This document shows, piece after piece, positions 23,037-34,675 of a stretch of DNA of 64,000 nucleotides. Origin of the DNA: Morella rubra. Taxonomy: Eukaryota > Streptophyta > Magnoliopsida > Fagales > Myricaceae. The translations under genes were made by a program, and so were the position numbers. The DNA is taken from positions 29,058,061-29,122,060 of the forward strand of contig CM025856.1 in the NCBI GenBank assembly GCA_003952965.2, written 5' to 3'. The stretch's first letter is position 1, and the number at the start of each line of letters is the position of its first letter. The notes under the pieces are model-generated. The model had not been told where the DNA came from. It worked only from the letters and a program-made list of their open reading frames with translations, and searched no databases.

Positions 23037-25864
23037 TTAATTAGCTTTAAATTGTAGTGCACTGGACTCTCATTTATTTGCAGTTGGGATCAAGAATTTT
23101 CTTAAAAATAAAGTAATTCGTTAAAAAAAAAGAAGGGAAAAAGCTAATATCGTGTAAATAAGCTCTAGCAAATTGATCAGTACACGACGTTTTCTTATAA
23201 TAACGTGTCCCAACAAAACAGAAAAAGACTCCGGATCACTCGGCCTCCTCACAGAAGGAAGGGTTGAATCTCCCTTATCCCACACGACCACAGGGAGGAT
23301 CTGCCCCCGTTTAATTAGGTTTTCTTAGTATAATTAAGATTGATCCTTCCCAATCACCACTTTCGATATCACTTGCTGTTATAATATTAATTCAATAAAT
23401 AAAAAACAGCAGCATTGTGTTCACATGAGTTACATCTGCAGGAGTCAGGACACCAAATAATGCAAGCTGGAAGGCCAAGGTGTTATTAAGACGACGGCGC
23501 CGCAACTTTTCAAGCTTAATTAGAGTCATCTGTCGGTTTATCTTTTCCCAAATCCCTGTGTGGTCGATGGCCTTTATCGATGCTGATATAAAAACCGCGT
23601 TACAGAAGCATCCGGGCTGGTATATTCTTTCATGCATATATACCTTGAGGCTTGAAGGAAGCTAATCAACAGCACATTTGCTAGCTAGATGGGCAGCCGC
23701 ATGCATATTGTTCCGTTGCTTTGCTGAATATGTCTCTTAAGAGAAGAAGAAAACGAAAAAAAGAGACCTCCAACTCTTTAAACTCGTCCAAGTTACTTCC
23801 CAAAATCGCAGAAGGATCCGACGTCATGTTTCCAGGTAAAAATATAAGGAAGAAAACTATCTGTTCCTTTTGGAGATCATGGAGCATTACGTTCCTAAAC
23901 TTTAATAAGCAATGAGCATTCTCGAATTTTTTTATTTCTCTCATTTTCCAAAAAATAAATACATAAACATTACATGGAATCTAACCAGTTATCGGTTATC
24001 CCACGGAACATGAGGAGATGTAAAGTACATTAAAGTTTTTAGAAACAAAGAGGGAAAAGAGACGGAGATCACAGGACAGAGATCCCACGAACCAGGCCAT
24101 ATGATACTCAGAAAATGTCGATCACATGATGGAGCACCGATAATTAGGATATCGATCGTAGAAGACTTGATGGCAATTGGGAAATGGTGGGTATTGATAG
24201 TACCCTGCAGGTTTCAACGAAAAGGTACCTTTTGGATTTTTTGGCTGCTCCAGTACTCTTGGTACAGCTGGTTTCACAGCTTCTTTCACTTCTTCTACCC
24301 GCAATAGGGTAGCACATCTACGCTTCCTCTGTAGCAAGCTGGTCAAGTTAACCACGTCAACTCTTCGCAGATCACCACCAACTGATCTTTATCTGGCTCC
24401 TTCTATTGCCACCGGTCACACCTGCGGAATAAATCTCGTAAGAATCTTCAATGATGTTCTCAAAAGCCGACAAATTACGAGCTAAATGCTAACCATATTT
24501 TGATGCGGCAGACGTTATGGCCGGGTTTCTGCATTTGTCGTTGGTCACTTGCACCCTTAAAACAATTCTTTGCTACACCATAGAAGAAAACAAAAGGGTA
24601 AGCAAATTTAATCAATTAAATCCAAATCTATACCAAAGCTTTTGGGTTTGTGAACTAAAACGTAAAATCAAGGTTCATAATTGGCTTGTGTCAGAGTAGT
24701 AGTACTTTAGGTGGACGTAACATACCTTCATGTTCTAGAGCTGGAAGCAATAGTAAGTGGCTGAGGTGAGAGAGAACTCTGGTAAGCTTAACCCGTGTCA
24801 ATGGAGACAAATTTTACATCTACTTATACACTTGAGATTGGTGGAATAATCAGCACCGAAAACATCTTTTAAGTGGACCAAAATTAAAGTTGCGGTCTAC
24901 GGGCTTGAATCTGTTCAATATTGGGGAGCCGATAATTAACCCGGAGCGATTAGTTTCGTAGTCAAATGTCTCCATTACACATCTTGCCCGTGCATGGATG
25001 AAAGAAAAAGGAAAGAATGAAGAACAATAGTACCTACCTGTGGGACACACGCGGAGCAGGGAAAACTTGTTAAAGATACATAGGAAAACACTTGAAACTT
25101 TTTCCGGGCGATAATACAGAAGTACTAATTTGTTTTTCCTGGTCAATAAATGGAAGACTCTTGTTAGGAAAAGAAGATAATTGAAGGTAGTAAGCTATTA
25201 GTAATAAGTAAGTGAAGTGTACTATCTGTTATCTCAAATATTTGCAGGAAAATCAAATTTTAAGGACTTTTAATTCGTATCAAGTCGTCATATAAACCAA
25301 AAAAGTCGAGCGGTGAGAATATCCTCATTGGTGGACTGTGGGCACTCACTATCAGAGTAAGACTTCAAATGCCAATTCAAACACGTACACACAATATATT
25401 ACATTTCAGTGGGGTCCAGAACTCCCGCATTACAGTGGACTCCCATAATTTCCTTGCGGATGCATATCAAAAAACCAATCTTCAAGTCAATTAGGAAAAA
25501 GGGGAAAAACAGAGATTTGGAGCCCGAGTTTTCAACCTTGAACTATGATCGCGTAAATTTGCTTGCAAAATGAGCAAATGTTCCAATCTGGCGGTTGGGA
25601 CTAGTTCATTAGTTGAACCGATCGAATTGAAGATATAATGTAAGATTTTCACAAATATGAAGGCAAAAAAGCAATTCTCCTTTATTAGTGGGGGGTCAGA
25701 GACATACCTGCTTTGGCAATATAGTAAACCAAGCTGATCTTAAAGAGATATAAGAAAATAATAATGTAAATAGGTTTAAAAAAGTGAAATAAAAATTCTC
25801 TCGGAGAACCCAAAATGGACTCTTTTTTCTTTAATGTTTGAATTTATTCTGCATTTTTCAGTAC
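23037..25864. repeat. Tandem duplication, copy B
   Basis: Direct repeat of 19271-22849 in the same orientation, only 187 bases downstream of it. It contains a decayed HMA gene (24122-24731) and a copy of the unassigned conserved patch (about 23460-23700 on the minus strand: QPGCFCNAVFISA, IKAIDHTGIWEKINR). Point differences and small indels are spread throughout, so the duplication is not recent. Confidence 0.85.
24122..24731 (-). pseudogene. HMA-domain gene copy B, frameshifted
   Basis: Paralogue of the gene at 20476-21058. The ATGAAG exon (24731-24726) and exon 2 (24572-24494, RIVLRVQVTNDKCR) are preserved, but the donor is GTTAGC instead of GTGAGC. In exon 3 three indels relative to copy A (minus 2 near 24411, plus 1 near 24397, minus 1 near 24367) leave the frame broken and soon reach a stop. 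Downstream the frame at 24122-24355 still reads VNLTSLLQRKRRCATLLRVE and ends CSIM, a CaaX box, so the C-terminus was under selection before the break. Best read as a pseudogene; a truncated product cannot be excluded. Confidence 0.8.
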
Positions 25865-25918
25865 ATTGGCTTCCTTCATGCATGCCTCTTTCTTTGGTAT
25901 TCCCAATTCTCATAATCC

Positions 25919-27095
25919 TCAAACCAAATGGATGAACTCTCCAGCAAGATTCAGAGCTGTTAAGGAGAAACAATTTGCCGGAGACGTTGCGCGCGCATGC
26001 TTACCAAATTTGAAAGTAGAGCATTGTCCTACAAGGAAAGTCTCGGCTTTCCTGTCCCCGGATCCTCTTCTATTTACGTAACCCGGATAATCGAATATTA
26101 CAAAAGGCACTTTCTCTAGCAAATACAGCCCAACTTCCTCCGCTAACTTCTCTATCTCCCACTTGCTGTAAGGGTTAGCCGTCTTGTGGGTAATGTGAAT
26201 TTCTCCATTCTCTGTCAGCATGTCAACTGCGCTCTTGAAGAAACCACTAACCAAGCGCACGTGAAAACTGAAATATGCACAATTCCCATCATATACTGAC
26301 AAGGATCATACCTGCTTGAGTAGAGATCGTGATTTCTATTGGAGTGTTCAGAACGGAAACGGAAAGAGAAATTACTCCCTGAAACGGTACTTACAAAATT
26401 TGCAACCAGTGATCTTCTTTAAAATAGAAACCAGAATGAGGAAAATTGAAGATTATCCTGTCGAAAGATTTCGAAAGAAGTAGAGGATGTGAGACCATAG
26501 TGTGCACATCCACATCATGCAAAACAGAGCACCTACAGTCTTCCAGTTCCTTCAAGTTAGTCTTCGCAAATGGGTAGCACCTTATCAAATCGTCTTTGGT
26601 ATCATTGTCGATCAAACAGTTCCCAGTTAGAAATAGTCCAAAAATACTCATCAATAATCAAGAAATTTATGAAGTCGTAAGTACCAGATCAGCTTTTAAT
26701 ATTACATCTAACGAAGATAAGCTATGTTAATGTGATGCAAAATGCAATTCATTTCTTACGAAATATGCACAAGAGCAGATTTGATTTGCCTGAATTTAAT
26801 TTCGCTTGCATGAAAGAATCTACTTAAAGATACAGAATAACAATTGCAATGCAAATTACTTAATTCGATCCATGAAGAGACCATGTGGAACGAATAATTG
26901 CACCAATGCAAGTATGCAACTGATACCTTTGGAATCCAAAGAGGTGGCAATCATGTTCACAGCATCACCAAATTTTCTGGCTAAAGATGCAGCAAAAGAG
27001 AAATCTCCCTCTCCCACTAGCAGTATTTGATGAGAGCTGCAATAATGCTGTATCCATCTATCACCTTCATTCTTATCTTGCCTGACCTCACCCAT
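25919..27095 (-). CDS. DUF2431 (BMT5-like) protein, short form
   Basis: Three exons: 27095-26927, 26593-26395 and 26267-25919, totalling 238 residues. The phases fit, and exon 2 has the same 199-bp length as in the paralogue at 28944-31676. The signature LLVGEGDFSFAASLA starts near residue 25 (a Rossmann-type SAM-binding loop), followed by FDRIIFNFPHSGF, GEIHITHKT, a DYPGY block and a final STFKF block. The family is named for yeast Bmt5, the 25S rRNA uridine-N3 methyltransferase; whether plant members methylate rRNA is not established by sequence. A CTAAC branch-like motif lies about 30 bases before the exon 2 acceptor (ACCAAAG/AC). The gene starts 3.5 residue-dense exons upstream of copy B of the HMA duplication and is on the same strand. 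Confidence 0.87.
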
Positions 27096-28943
27096 TTCTT
27101 TCTCTTACACGTCAAACCTCTTCAAATTTCTTCTCTAGTCATCAACATCGTGTATGTCCGTATTTATAAGAAGAGTTGCCATCTTGGGGGATCCCATGTT
27201 TCCCGTTGGATTGATGCGCAGGAATCCACAAGAAGTAATGTGCTATATCTTTAAAATCACCCACTCATTCCTAAAGAAATCGAAGCGTCGACCATGCACG
27301 TTTGAGAGTATTAATATCTCCTAGTTTTCTTTCGTCCACATTAATGATTAATGTAAATTCATCAAGCTTGTTCATGGTACGGCCTCTTCAGCTACCTGAT
27401 TGAAAGAGTGTTGGAATCGACAACAAAAGCTTTATGAGACCGTCATTGAACTCACCCACTCATTTCGAAAGGGAATTCAAGTTCAAAGACTTCCGTGCAT
27501 GCGTTTATAAGAGCGGTGAAGTCCCCTAGTTTATCATTCCCAATAGGTACCGTGTTAATGTCTCACGGCACCCTTTTCTAGATCGACGTTTTTCCTTGCT
27601 TGGCGGAGTTAGTGAATTAAAAGCTCCATAGAAAGTGTGTGTTTTTCGTTTTACTGTGCCATGTGTTTACTGAAGTGGGGGCTGGGCTCTCTTAAGCTTA
27701 CCTTTCTTCTGTGTCGTTTTTTGCCAAGCAAAAGAAAAATGCTTAATACATCATGTTTGCTGAGTTCTTTTTGTATCGGAACGACGTATAATTCTTATTT
27801 CCTTCAGAACCCATCTGCACCATTCTTCACGTAATCGAATGGTCCGTAGCCCATAAACGGTCGGTAGCTACTGGGAAATTTGTTCGTACCTTGCGTGCTT
27901 AACAATATATATATATCGATAGAAGTGACGTTCTTGGCTGCAGGTTCTGCTCTACATTCATGCCAGAGCAAACGGGAACATATAATATTATGGCTTTAGC
28001 GCGATCGCCCATGCTATCCAGATTAACATGAACTTCAGGAGCTTTGATGCTTTCTGATGAAACTGGGGTCCTCAGTGAGGGGGTTGCAACAAGCAAAGGC
28101 CAGAGCAAATCCTTATAAAGCAAACAATACCATCTACATGACTTGTATTTTCTAACATGTACTCGTCTGAATTTCTGCGATCGGGTATATGCGTTTCAAT
28201 GGCCAGGAAAATGATGTGTTCCTCGAAAGCTAGAGGCCGGGCAGCTTGGCTAAGCTGTCACCCTACATCAGCCATCCGGGAATGGCAGGCATACATGAGC
28301 CCTCACAAAGCGTCTCAAACCAATTCAATATAAGTTGGTACCTAAAGTTTACGAAAACGGTTCACAGAAAAAGCTTGGGACAGGATGGTAGAAGGTATTA
28401 TTAAGCCAAGAAACTCGAAAACAAACACCGTACAATAGACGTAACTTCTGGCTCTGATATACATACACAGTGCTCTCATTTAGAAAACTGGCAAGACTAA
28501 AATGTAGCTCTTCAACTTCCCAAGGCAACTTCTAACATTATCTGTTTCTCATAGAAACTTAAAATTTATGTCTAACCAAAAGAGAAGTGTGGACGCTGAC
28601 AAGAGATGTTCAGATCCCACGAAACATGAAATTGCTATAGCATATATAATAGGTATAGTAGTCCTAAGATTCACTGATACCCGGTACATGTATAAAAAAA
28701 CGAGCATGTTCGATTGCCCATTTTTTTTAAGATTTACATCCTACTTTTATATTTACAATCCAAACATCACAAAACACACGTATTTCAATACAACACTTTA
28801 TTACTTTTTTTACAAACATCAATCCTTTTAAAACTTCTGCGCATATCAATACAACTTTAACATCACTTAAATATTCACAATTTTATCAGAATCCTATAAA
28901 TTCCTTTCAAACAAACATCCCCTAAGAAAGGAACAAGAGGTAT
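27096..28943. other. Intergenic between the two DUF2431 genes
   Basis: No gene recognised. The first few hundred bases should hold the promoter of the gene starting at 27095. A T/A-rich stretch at 28700-28925 ending AACATCCCCTAAG resembles 10610-10775 and is probably a dispersed repeat. Confidence 0.5.
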
Positions 28944-31676
28944 TCACTGGTACCTTGGCACCTGTGCATTAGAATACAACCACCTTCTAAATTGCATCAT
29001 ATGACCGAGCTCGCGCAAAACGTAAATGTCACCGTTCAAGGTTCTTCCTGGCACAGAATGAAGACCATATGTATCCAGAGAAGAGCTTAAATTATAATTA
29101 CCTCTACCAAACATTTCTGTGGGATGATTCAGGTGCCCATCAAACCACAAATGCAATTGATTTATTGGATTGGTTGTTAATGGCAATAGTGCACACCCCG
29201 AAATATGTTCCATATTTGATGAGTGACCCTCTTGAGGATAACTAAAACAAGTCGAAGTGGAAAACTGCTGCATTTGAATCGGAGTCTCTTGAAATCGCTG
29301 ACATCTTCCAGTTACTGATGAGGTCAAATGCGTTCTCCCAGGCAAGTTTTCAGTTGTACGGGATAATATGAATTTAAAAGTGCTGCACTCGCCCAAAGGG
29401 AAGGCTTTATCACATTTCGAACCATCCCCTCTCTTGTTTTTATAGCCTGGATAGTCATCCTTCTTGAAATCAACACACTCGACCAAAGCCAAAGAGTTAT
29501 GTGAAGCAAGTTCCTGTATATTCCAGTCGCAGAATGGGGCAGTAGTTTTGTGATTTACATGAATTTCACCATTTGCTCGAAGCATGCAACTTGCATGCCT
29601 GAAGAAACCATTCACAAGATCTTTGTGCATCCTGTAGGTACCAATCGTGGAGCAAAACATAGTATTTGATTTCAACAATGAATTAAAAATAAAGCTCTTG
29701 AACATGAGTGCTGCTAAATAAGGGATAAATATCAATTCCGTCCCTGTGGTTTACCATATTATCTGATTAGTCATTGGACTTTAAAATCCAACACATTTGT
29801 CCCTAGGGTTTAAAATCCATCAAGATGTTATCCCCCCACGACCCTTTAAATTTGATGGATTTTAATCCACAAGGACTAATTTGATGGACTTTAACGTCCA
29901 AGGACTAATTAGATAAAATGTTAAACAATATGGACAAAATTTGGATTTATCCCGTTAAATAACTCTTATGCAGAAACAATAGTCCGATTTTGACATTATT
30001 CTGTGTTATGTACATTAATAAATGTCCTATGAGGAACAGTTCCGAATACAGTCTCCTACTTTGACATGATTCACAGAGTATTTGCTACCTAAGGCCATGG
30101 TTTCACATGTTTCTGAAGCTTCATATTCCCATGCCGAGAGGGTCCAAATGCCTAGGGCAATGTCCTCTCAGAAAAAAAAGCAACTTCAGAAAACAAAATG
30201 AAGCCTTTCAATTTTCTTATTCATGTAAAGATGACATGAGGGTCTCCTACTATTTCCCCTGCTTGTGGAAGTGAGATTTATCCCTATTGCCATTAACAAC
30301 CAATCCCAGAAATCATCTAATTTGTAGTTTTACTTGTGCAACAACTACAACGACATAACTCCCAACATAAGAATCTGCCATATCAAAGATTATATTAATT
30401 TCAAAAAGAGATGAATATCTTTTTAAGAGACAAAATCAGTACAAATTACAATGCAACTTACTTAATCAGAAGTGCATTGTCTTCCTTCCCATAGAACCCT
30501 GCATGAGGAAAGTTGAAAACAATCCGATCGAATTTCCGCATTCTCAAATCAGTATGAAATTTCATTCTTGTTGCATTTACCCCATGTAAAAGGTATGCTC
30601 CCATCTTTTCCAAATTTTGCAAATTTGATTTTGCTTCCTTGTACTTCTTGATCAATACATCTAATTCATCGCATTGACAATATAAGTTGGTCAAAACTCA
30701 AAAAACATAAAAAGCAAAAAAACATCATCTGAAACATCCATTGTTAATATAGTGTTGAATCCGCCATAAAAGCCATAGCATCCATATAAATTGATCACAG
30801 AATTTGCTTATAAGACTGAAATAAACCCGCCCCATTTTGGCATTGAACATAAATCTTACTGATTGCTGCATGCCCTCAGGTGTTGGTACCCTTATAGGTG
30901 GAATATTCAACCGAAATTGTTTAAAGACTAAACATTTGAAATATCTAACCATTAATCCAACAGTGGAGTCAGGGTTAAAAGAGACGTTAACGAGAGGAGT
31001 TAGGGTTTGAATTGAACCAAAGGCGTTGCTCATTCAATGCATATTCTAGTACTGTAGTTAGATGCCGAGAGAAAAGGCAAAGAAAAAGAAATTTGCCCAC
31101 TAGCACTAAATTTTCATTAATGTCTGTCAATTTCTCAAACACCAGCACTAAATTTTCTCCCAAGCCAATCCAATACATAACCTAAATGAGAAGTAGCATA
31201 TCACCAAAACAGTCTCTTTCTTTCTTAAGGAATCCTAGAAAAAAAAAATAGCATTTGAAAAGGTTCCCCCCTAACTTCGTAGTGCAAAAAAGTTATTTTA
31301 GAAGAATCCACTTCCACAGAATACAAATACAAGAAACCATAACGGCAAAGTCCCTATTAAAAAACCAATAAAAAATTGCATCTTTCAGCAAAACAACATG
31401 CATATATGTACATAATCCATACATAGTCACGATAAATTCAACATGCACAACAACAAGAGAGAGAGCCATACCATAAGAGTCGAGAGAGGAAGCGAGGATA
31501 TTGGAGGCAGAGCCAAAAGACCGTGCCAAACTCAAGGAAAAAGAGAAATCTCCCTCACCGACCAACAGTATTTGATGATTAGACGAATAATGCTTCACCC
31601 ATTTCTCTTTTCTCTGATCCTGCTTCTTGTTCTTCTTGAAATCCACCACTTCCCTCTCCACCGCATTGTTAAACAT
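28944..31676 (-). CDS. DUF2431 (BMT5-like) protein, long form
   Basis: Three exons: 31676-31472, 30660-30462 and 29631-28944, totalling 363 residues, with GT-AG introns and matching phases. I start at the ATG at 31676; the frame runs back to 31700 only through a GTG. Residues 40-46 are GEGDFSF in LLVGEGDFSFSLSLARSFG. Exon 2 reads VLIKKYKEAKSNL and FDRIVFNFPHAGFYGKED; exon 3 has KDLVNGFF, GEIHVNHKT, DYPGYKNKRGDGS and STFKF. About 140 extra C-terminal residues, absent from the short paralogue, show no known domain. Intron 2 holds a Mutator-type MITE. Upstream are site II repeats typical of translation-related genes, which suits an rRNA-modifying enzyme, but substrate and reaction are inferred from the family name only. 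Confidence 0.87.
29722..29953. mobile_element. Mutator-type MITE in DUF2431 intron 2
   Basis: A 232-bp element with imperfect terminal inverted repeats of about 55 bases: the left end GGGATAAATATCAATTCCGT matches the inverted right end GGGATAAATCCAAATTTTGT, continuing to ATCTNATTAGTC. The flanking 9-mers are GCTAAATAA (29713-29721) and GTTAAATAA (29954-29962), a 9-bp target duplication with one mismatch, as Mutator-like elements make. It has no coding capacity. Confidence 0.82.
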
Positions 31677-32761
31677 GATCGTTTTCTCTTTCACAGACAC
31701 AAAGAAGGAGAGAGAAGAGAGAGAGGAGAGAGAGAGAGTCCAAAACTTGTACGAGAAAGCTCACCGTAAAAAGGAGGAGAGAGAGTCCAAAACTTGTACA
31801 AGAAGGTTCACCGACGTCTGCCCGTTTCTGGGAATACGAAGGCAGTGTATAGCGTAAAAGTTTCCCAAGAGACAGAAGAGTGTGTTTTCTGAACTTTCGG
31901 GCCTATTTTTAGCCAGCCCATTATTTAAACTCCCAGGCCGCCCAAACATAATCTAACAGAGGGTGTTTTCTGGCCTTTTGGCCCATTTTTATCCAGCCCA
32001 TTAGTCAAACTCCGAGGCAGCCCAAACATAATCTAGCTGGAGCCCCAGGCAGGCAGCCATCTAGTTCAAACCAAATAACTAATAAGCCTTGTTGCAGTGT
32101 GGAGATTTCCTTTTTTCTCCATACCATCGTCCGCTTCACCTTTCTTCCTACCATCGCCCCTGAAAGCACGGGAAGATCACCTGCAACCCTTCAACCTGCT
32201 TTGCAGGAATTCTTACTCAGAAACGAACAACTCCCTTTTGGAAACATAGAATTCCTCAGAAACGAACAACTCCCTCTTGGAAACCTCAGAAACATTTGAT
32301 CACATCTTTTCTACTGTCGTTCGTTCCCATAATTCTACCATTTTGCTTTAAATAAATGGTGGGTACTGAGTTCCATCACGAGATAAAAGCGGGGCAATGC
32401 TTCCCTAGGACCTTGGCAATTTGGGATATACCTTAAATTTTTTAACAAGCTTTTGTTAATTGATTCTCTTGTTTTTGCTTTTGCTGAGTCAAAGAAGAAA
32501 TGGTCTGCAGTTTGGCCTAAACATTCTACTCAGATAAGTTTTGATACAATAAACAAAGAAGCATGGTGTGGGTTGATGCAACCCGTTGATTGAAGTGAAG
32601 AGAGCAATGCCTTTCTGCTATTTGACTAATCTACCAATTGAGAAAATACAGGTAAAGAAATAGAGCCAGTTGCAGCAGGGCCTTTTTAGGAAAAAGGAGT
32701 CCCTCCAATGGAGCTGAGCTTTCAAAAGCAAACACACATCAAACCAAGCAACTTTAGCTCC
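31387..32761. repeat. Direct duplication copy 1 (exon 1, promoter, upstream)
   Basis: Matches 33256-34329 in the same orientation, from CAGCAAAACAACATGCATAT through exon 1 of the long DUF2431 gene, its promoter repeats, and on to CCAGTTGCAGCAGGGCCTTT. Copy 1 contains about 330 bases (32110-32445) missing from copy 2, including an imperfect two-unit repeat of about 40 bases built on CAGAAACGAACAACTCCC. Confidence 0.85.
31882..32040 (-). promoter_or_regulatory. 81-bp tandem repeat with TGGGCY site II motifs
   Basis: Two units start at 31882 and 31963, about 200-360 bases upstream of the start codon at 31676. On the gene strand each carries TGGGCT (from CAGCCCATT), and the distal one also carries TGGGCC (from TTGGCCCATTT). 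TGGGCC/T is the site II element bound by TCP factors and common in promoters of ribosomal and translation genes. The pair is also present in the duplicated block at about 33758-33930. Confidence 0.6.
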
Positions 32762-33255
32762 ATAATCTGGTAATGAAAAATAAAAATAAAGAGAGAAGAT
32801 TTAATAGATTTTTTAAAATAAAAAAGTAGTGAAATTTGTTAAAAGGTAAAGAAGTAGAATATTTGATATAGTTTTTTTAATGAAAAAGTATTAAAAGTGT
32901 AAAAGGTTGTTAAAAAGGAGTTGCGTAAAAAATTTTGAAATTTGGTTGTAAAAATTACCTATATTTGAATGTTAAGAATTATTTTTACAAACTTCAATAA
33001 CTTTTACAAACTTAGATACATTTTTAAATTTCAACAAACTTTTCAACAATCTCAACAAAATCTACACTATCTTCAGCAAAAAAAATCACTAGAAAAAATT
33101 TCAACATTTTATCCATCCAAAATTTTTTATTAGTTTTAGTTTTGAAAATTTTCTGTCTCCGTAAGCAACAATAGTATTCTATAAGCTTGCATTTGGAAAA
33201 TAGTATAATCTTTTTATAAAATTCAATTAATTTTTCAATTTTTCTTCTTTTTTTT

Positions 33256-34329
33256 CAGCAAAACAACATGCATATACGTTCATAATCCATACGTAGACAC
33301 GATACATTCAACATGCACAACACAGAGAGAGAGAGAGAGCAATACCATAAGAGTCGAGAGAGTAAGCGAGGATATTGGAGGCAGAGCCAAAAGACCGTGC
33401 CAAACTCAAGGAGAAAGATAAATCTCCCTCACGGACCAACAATGTCTGATGATTGGACGAATAATTCTTCACCCATTTCTCTTTTCTCTGCTCATGCTTC
33501 TTGTTCTTGTTCTTCCCGAACTCCCCTACTTCCATCTCTGCCACATGATTGTTAGACATGATCGTTTTCTCTTTCACGGACCCAGAAGGAGAGAGAGAGA
33601 GAGTCCAATACAAGAAGGTTCACGTAAATTAATGGCCCGTCTTTTGAAAATGAAAATCAAGAGTTAATGCTTTATTACGAGTGTACAGACATGAGACACC
33701 GTCTGTCCATTTCTGGGAATGCGTTCGGCAGTGTATTAGGGTAAAAGTTTCCAAGAGTGTGTTTTCTGGCCTTTGGGGCCCATTTATATCCAGCCCATTA
33801 TTCAAACTCCCAGGCCGCCCAAACATAATGTAGCAGAGGGTCTGTTTTCTGGCTTTTGGGGACCATTTTTATCCAGCCCATTATTCAAGCTCCCATGCCG
33901 CCCAATCATAGTCTGGTTGGAGCCGCAGGCCGGCTATCTAGTCCAAACCAAATAACTAATAAGCCTTGGTGTAGCGTGGAGATTTCCTTTTGTTAATTGG
34001 TTCTCTGTTTTTGCTTTTGCTAATTGGTTCTCTGTTTTTGCTTTTGCTTAGTCTTTAAGGAATAAGTGGTATGCAGTTTGGCATAAACATTCTACTCATA
34101 CAAGTTTTGATACAATAAACAAAGAAGTATGGTGTGGGTTGATGCAACCCTTTGATTGAAGTGAAGAGAGCAATGCCTTTATGCTATTTGACAAGTCCAC
34201 CAATTGAGAAAATACAAGTAAAGAAATAGAGCCAGTTGCAGCAGCCAGCAGGGCCTTTTTAAGGTGTCTCTCCAACAGAGCTGCGCTTTCAAAAGTAAAA
34301 CACACATTCAAACCAGGCAACTTAGCTCT
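33256..34329. repeat. Direct duplication copy 2
   Basis: Second copy of 31387-32761, separated by an AT-rich spacer (32762-33255). It carries exon 1 of the DUF2431 gene but none of exons 2-3, so the duplication breakpoint lies in intron 1. It ends about 350 bases before the plus-strand LEA-2 gene and may include part of that gene's upstream region. Confidence 0.85.
33346..33559 (-). pseudogene. Orphan DUF2431 exon 1
   Basis: The duplicated first exon keeps an ATG (33559), an open frame of 71 codons plus one base and a GT donor in the same place as its parent. The SAM-loop motif is altered to REGDLSF from GEGDFSF, changing the conserved first Gly. No exons 2 and 3 follow within copy 2. Splicing over it into the parent's downstream exons at 30660 would be in phase, so it could act as an alternative first exon; a relic is more likely. 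Confidence 0.75.
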
Positions 34330-34675
34330 ACCTATAGACCTCCTTTTGCCAATATCGAAAACAAACACAAACACGTTGGTCCCACTGCCCCTCAATCAAA
34401 AAATTCTTTCCCTTCTCTTTCTTTTTACATATAATTTTAGTCCCCTAAAGTCTCTCAAATTGTTTAGTGTATCGATATAGTAGATTATACAAGGATAATA
34501 GTAAAATTTGAGGCATAATTAGGGTCAGCATGAAATCGCTTTATTTGAAGAAACCCCATCTTCCATCTTTTCTCCTCCCTTACTTTTTTTTTTTTTTGTT
34601 TGTTCGTCTGCTAAGCTTCCCCTCCATCACTTGCTAGTTGCTGCAGTGGTTTCTCTTCAAAATACTTCGCCGAAG

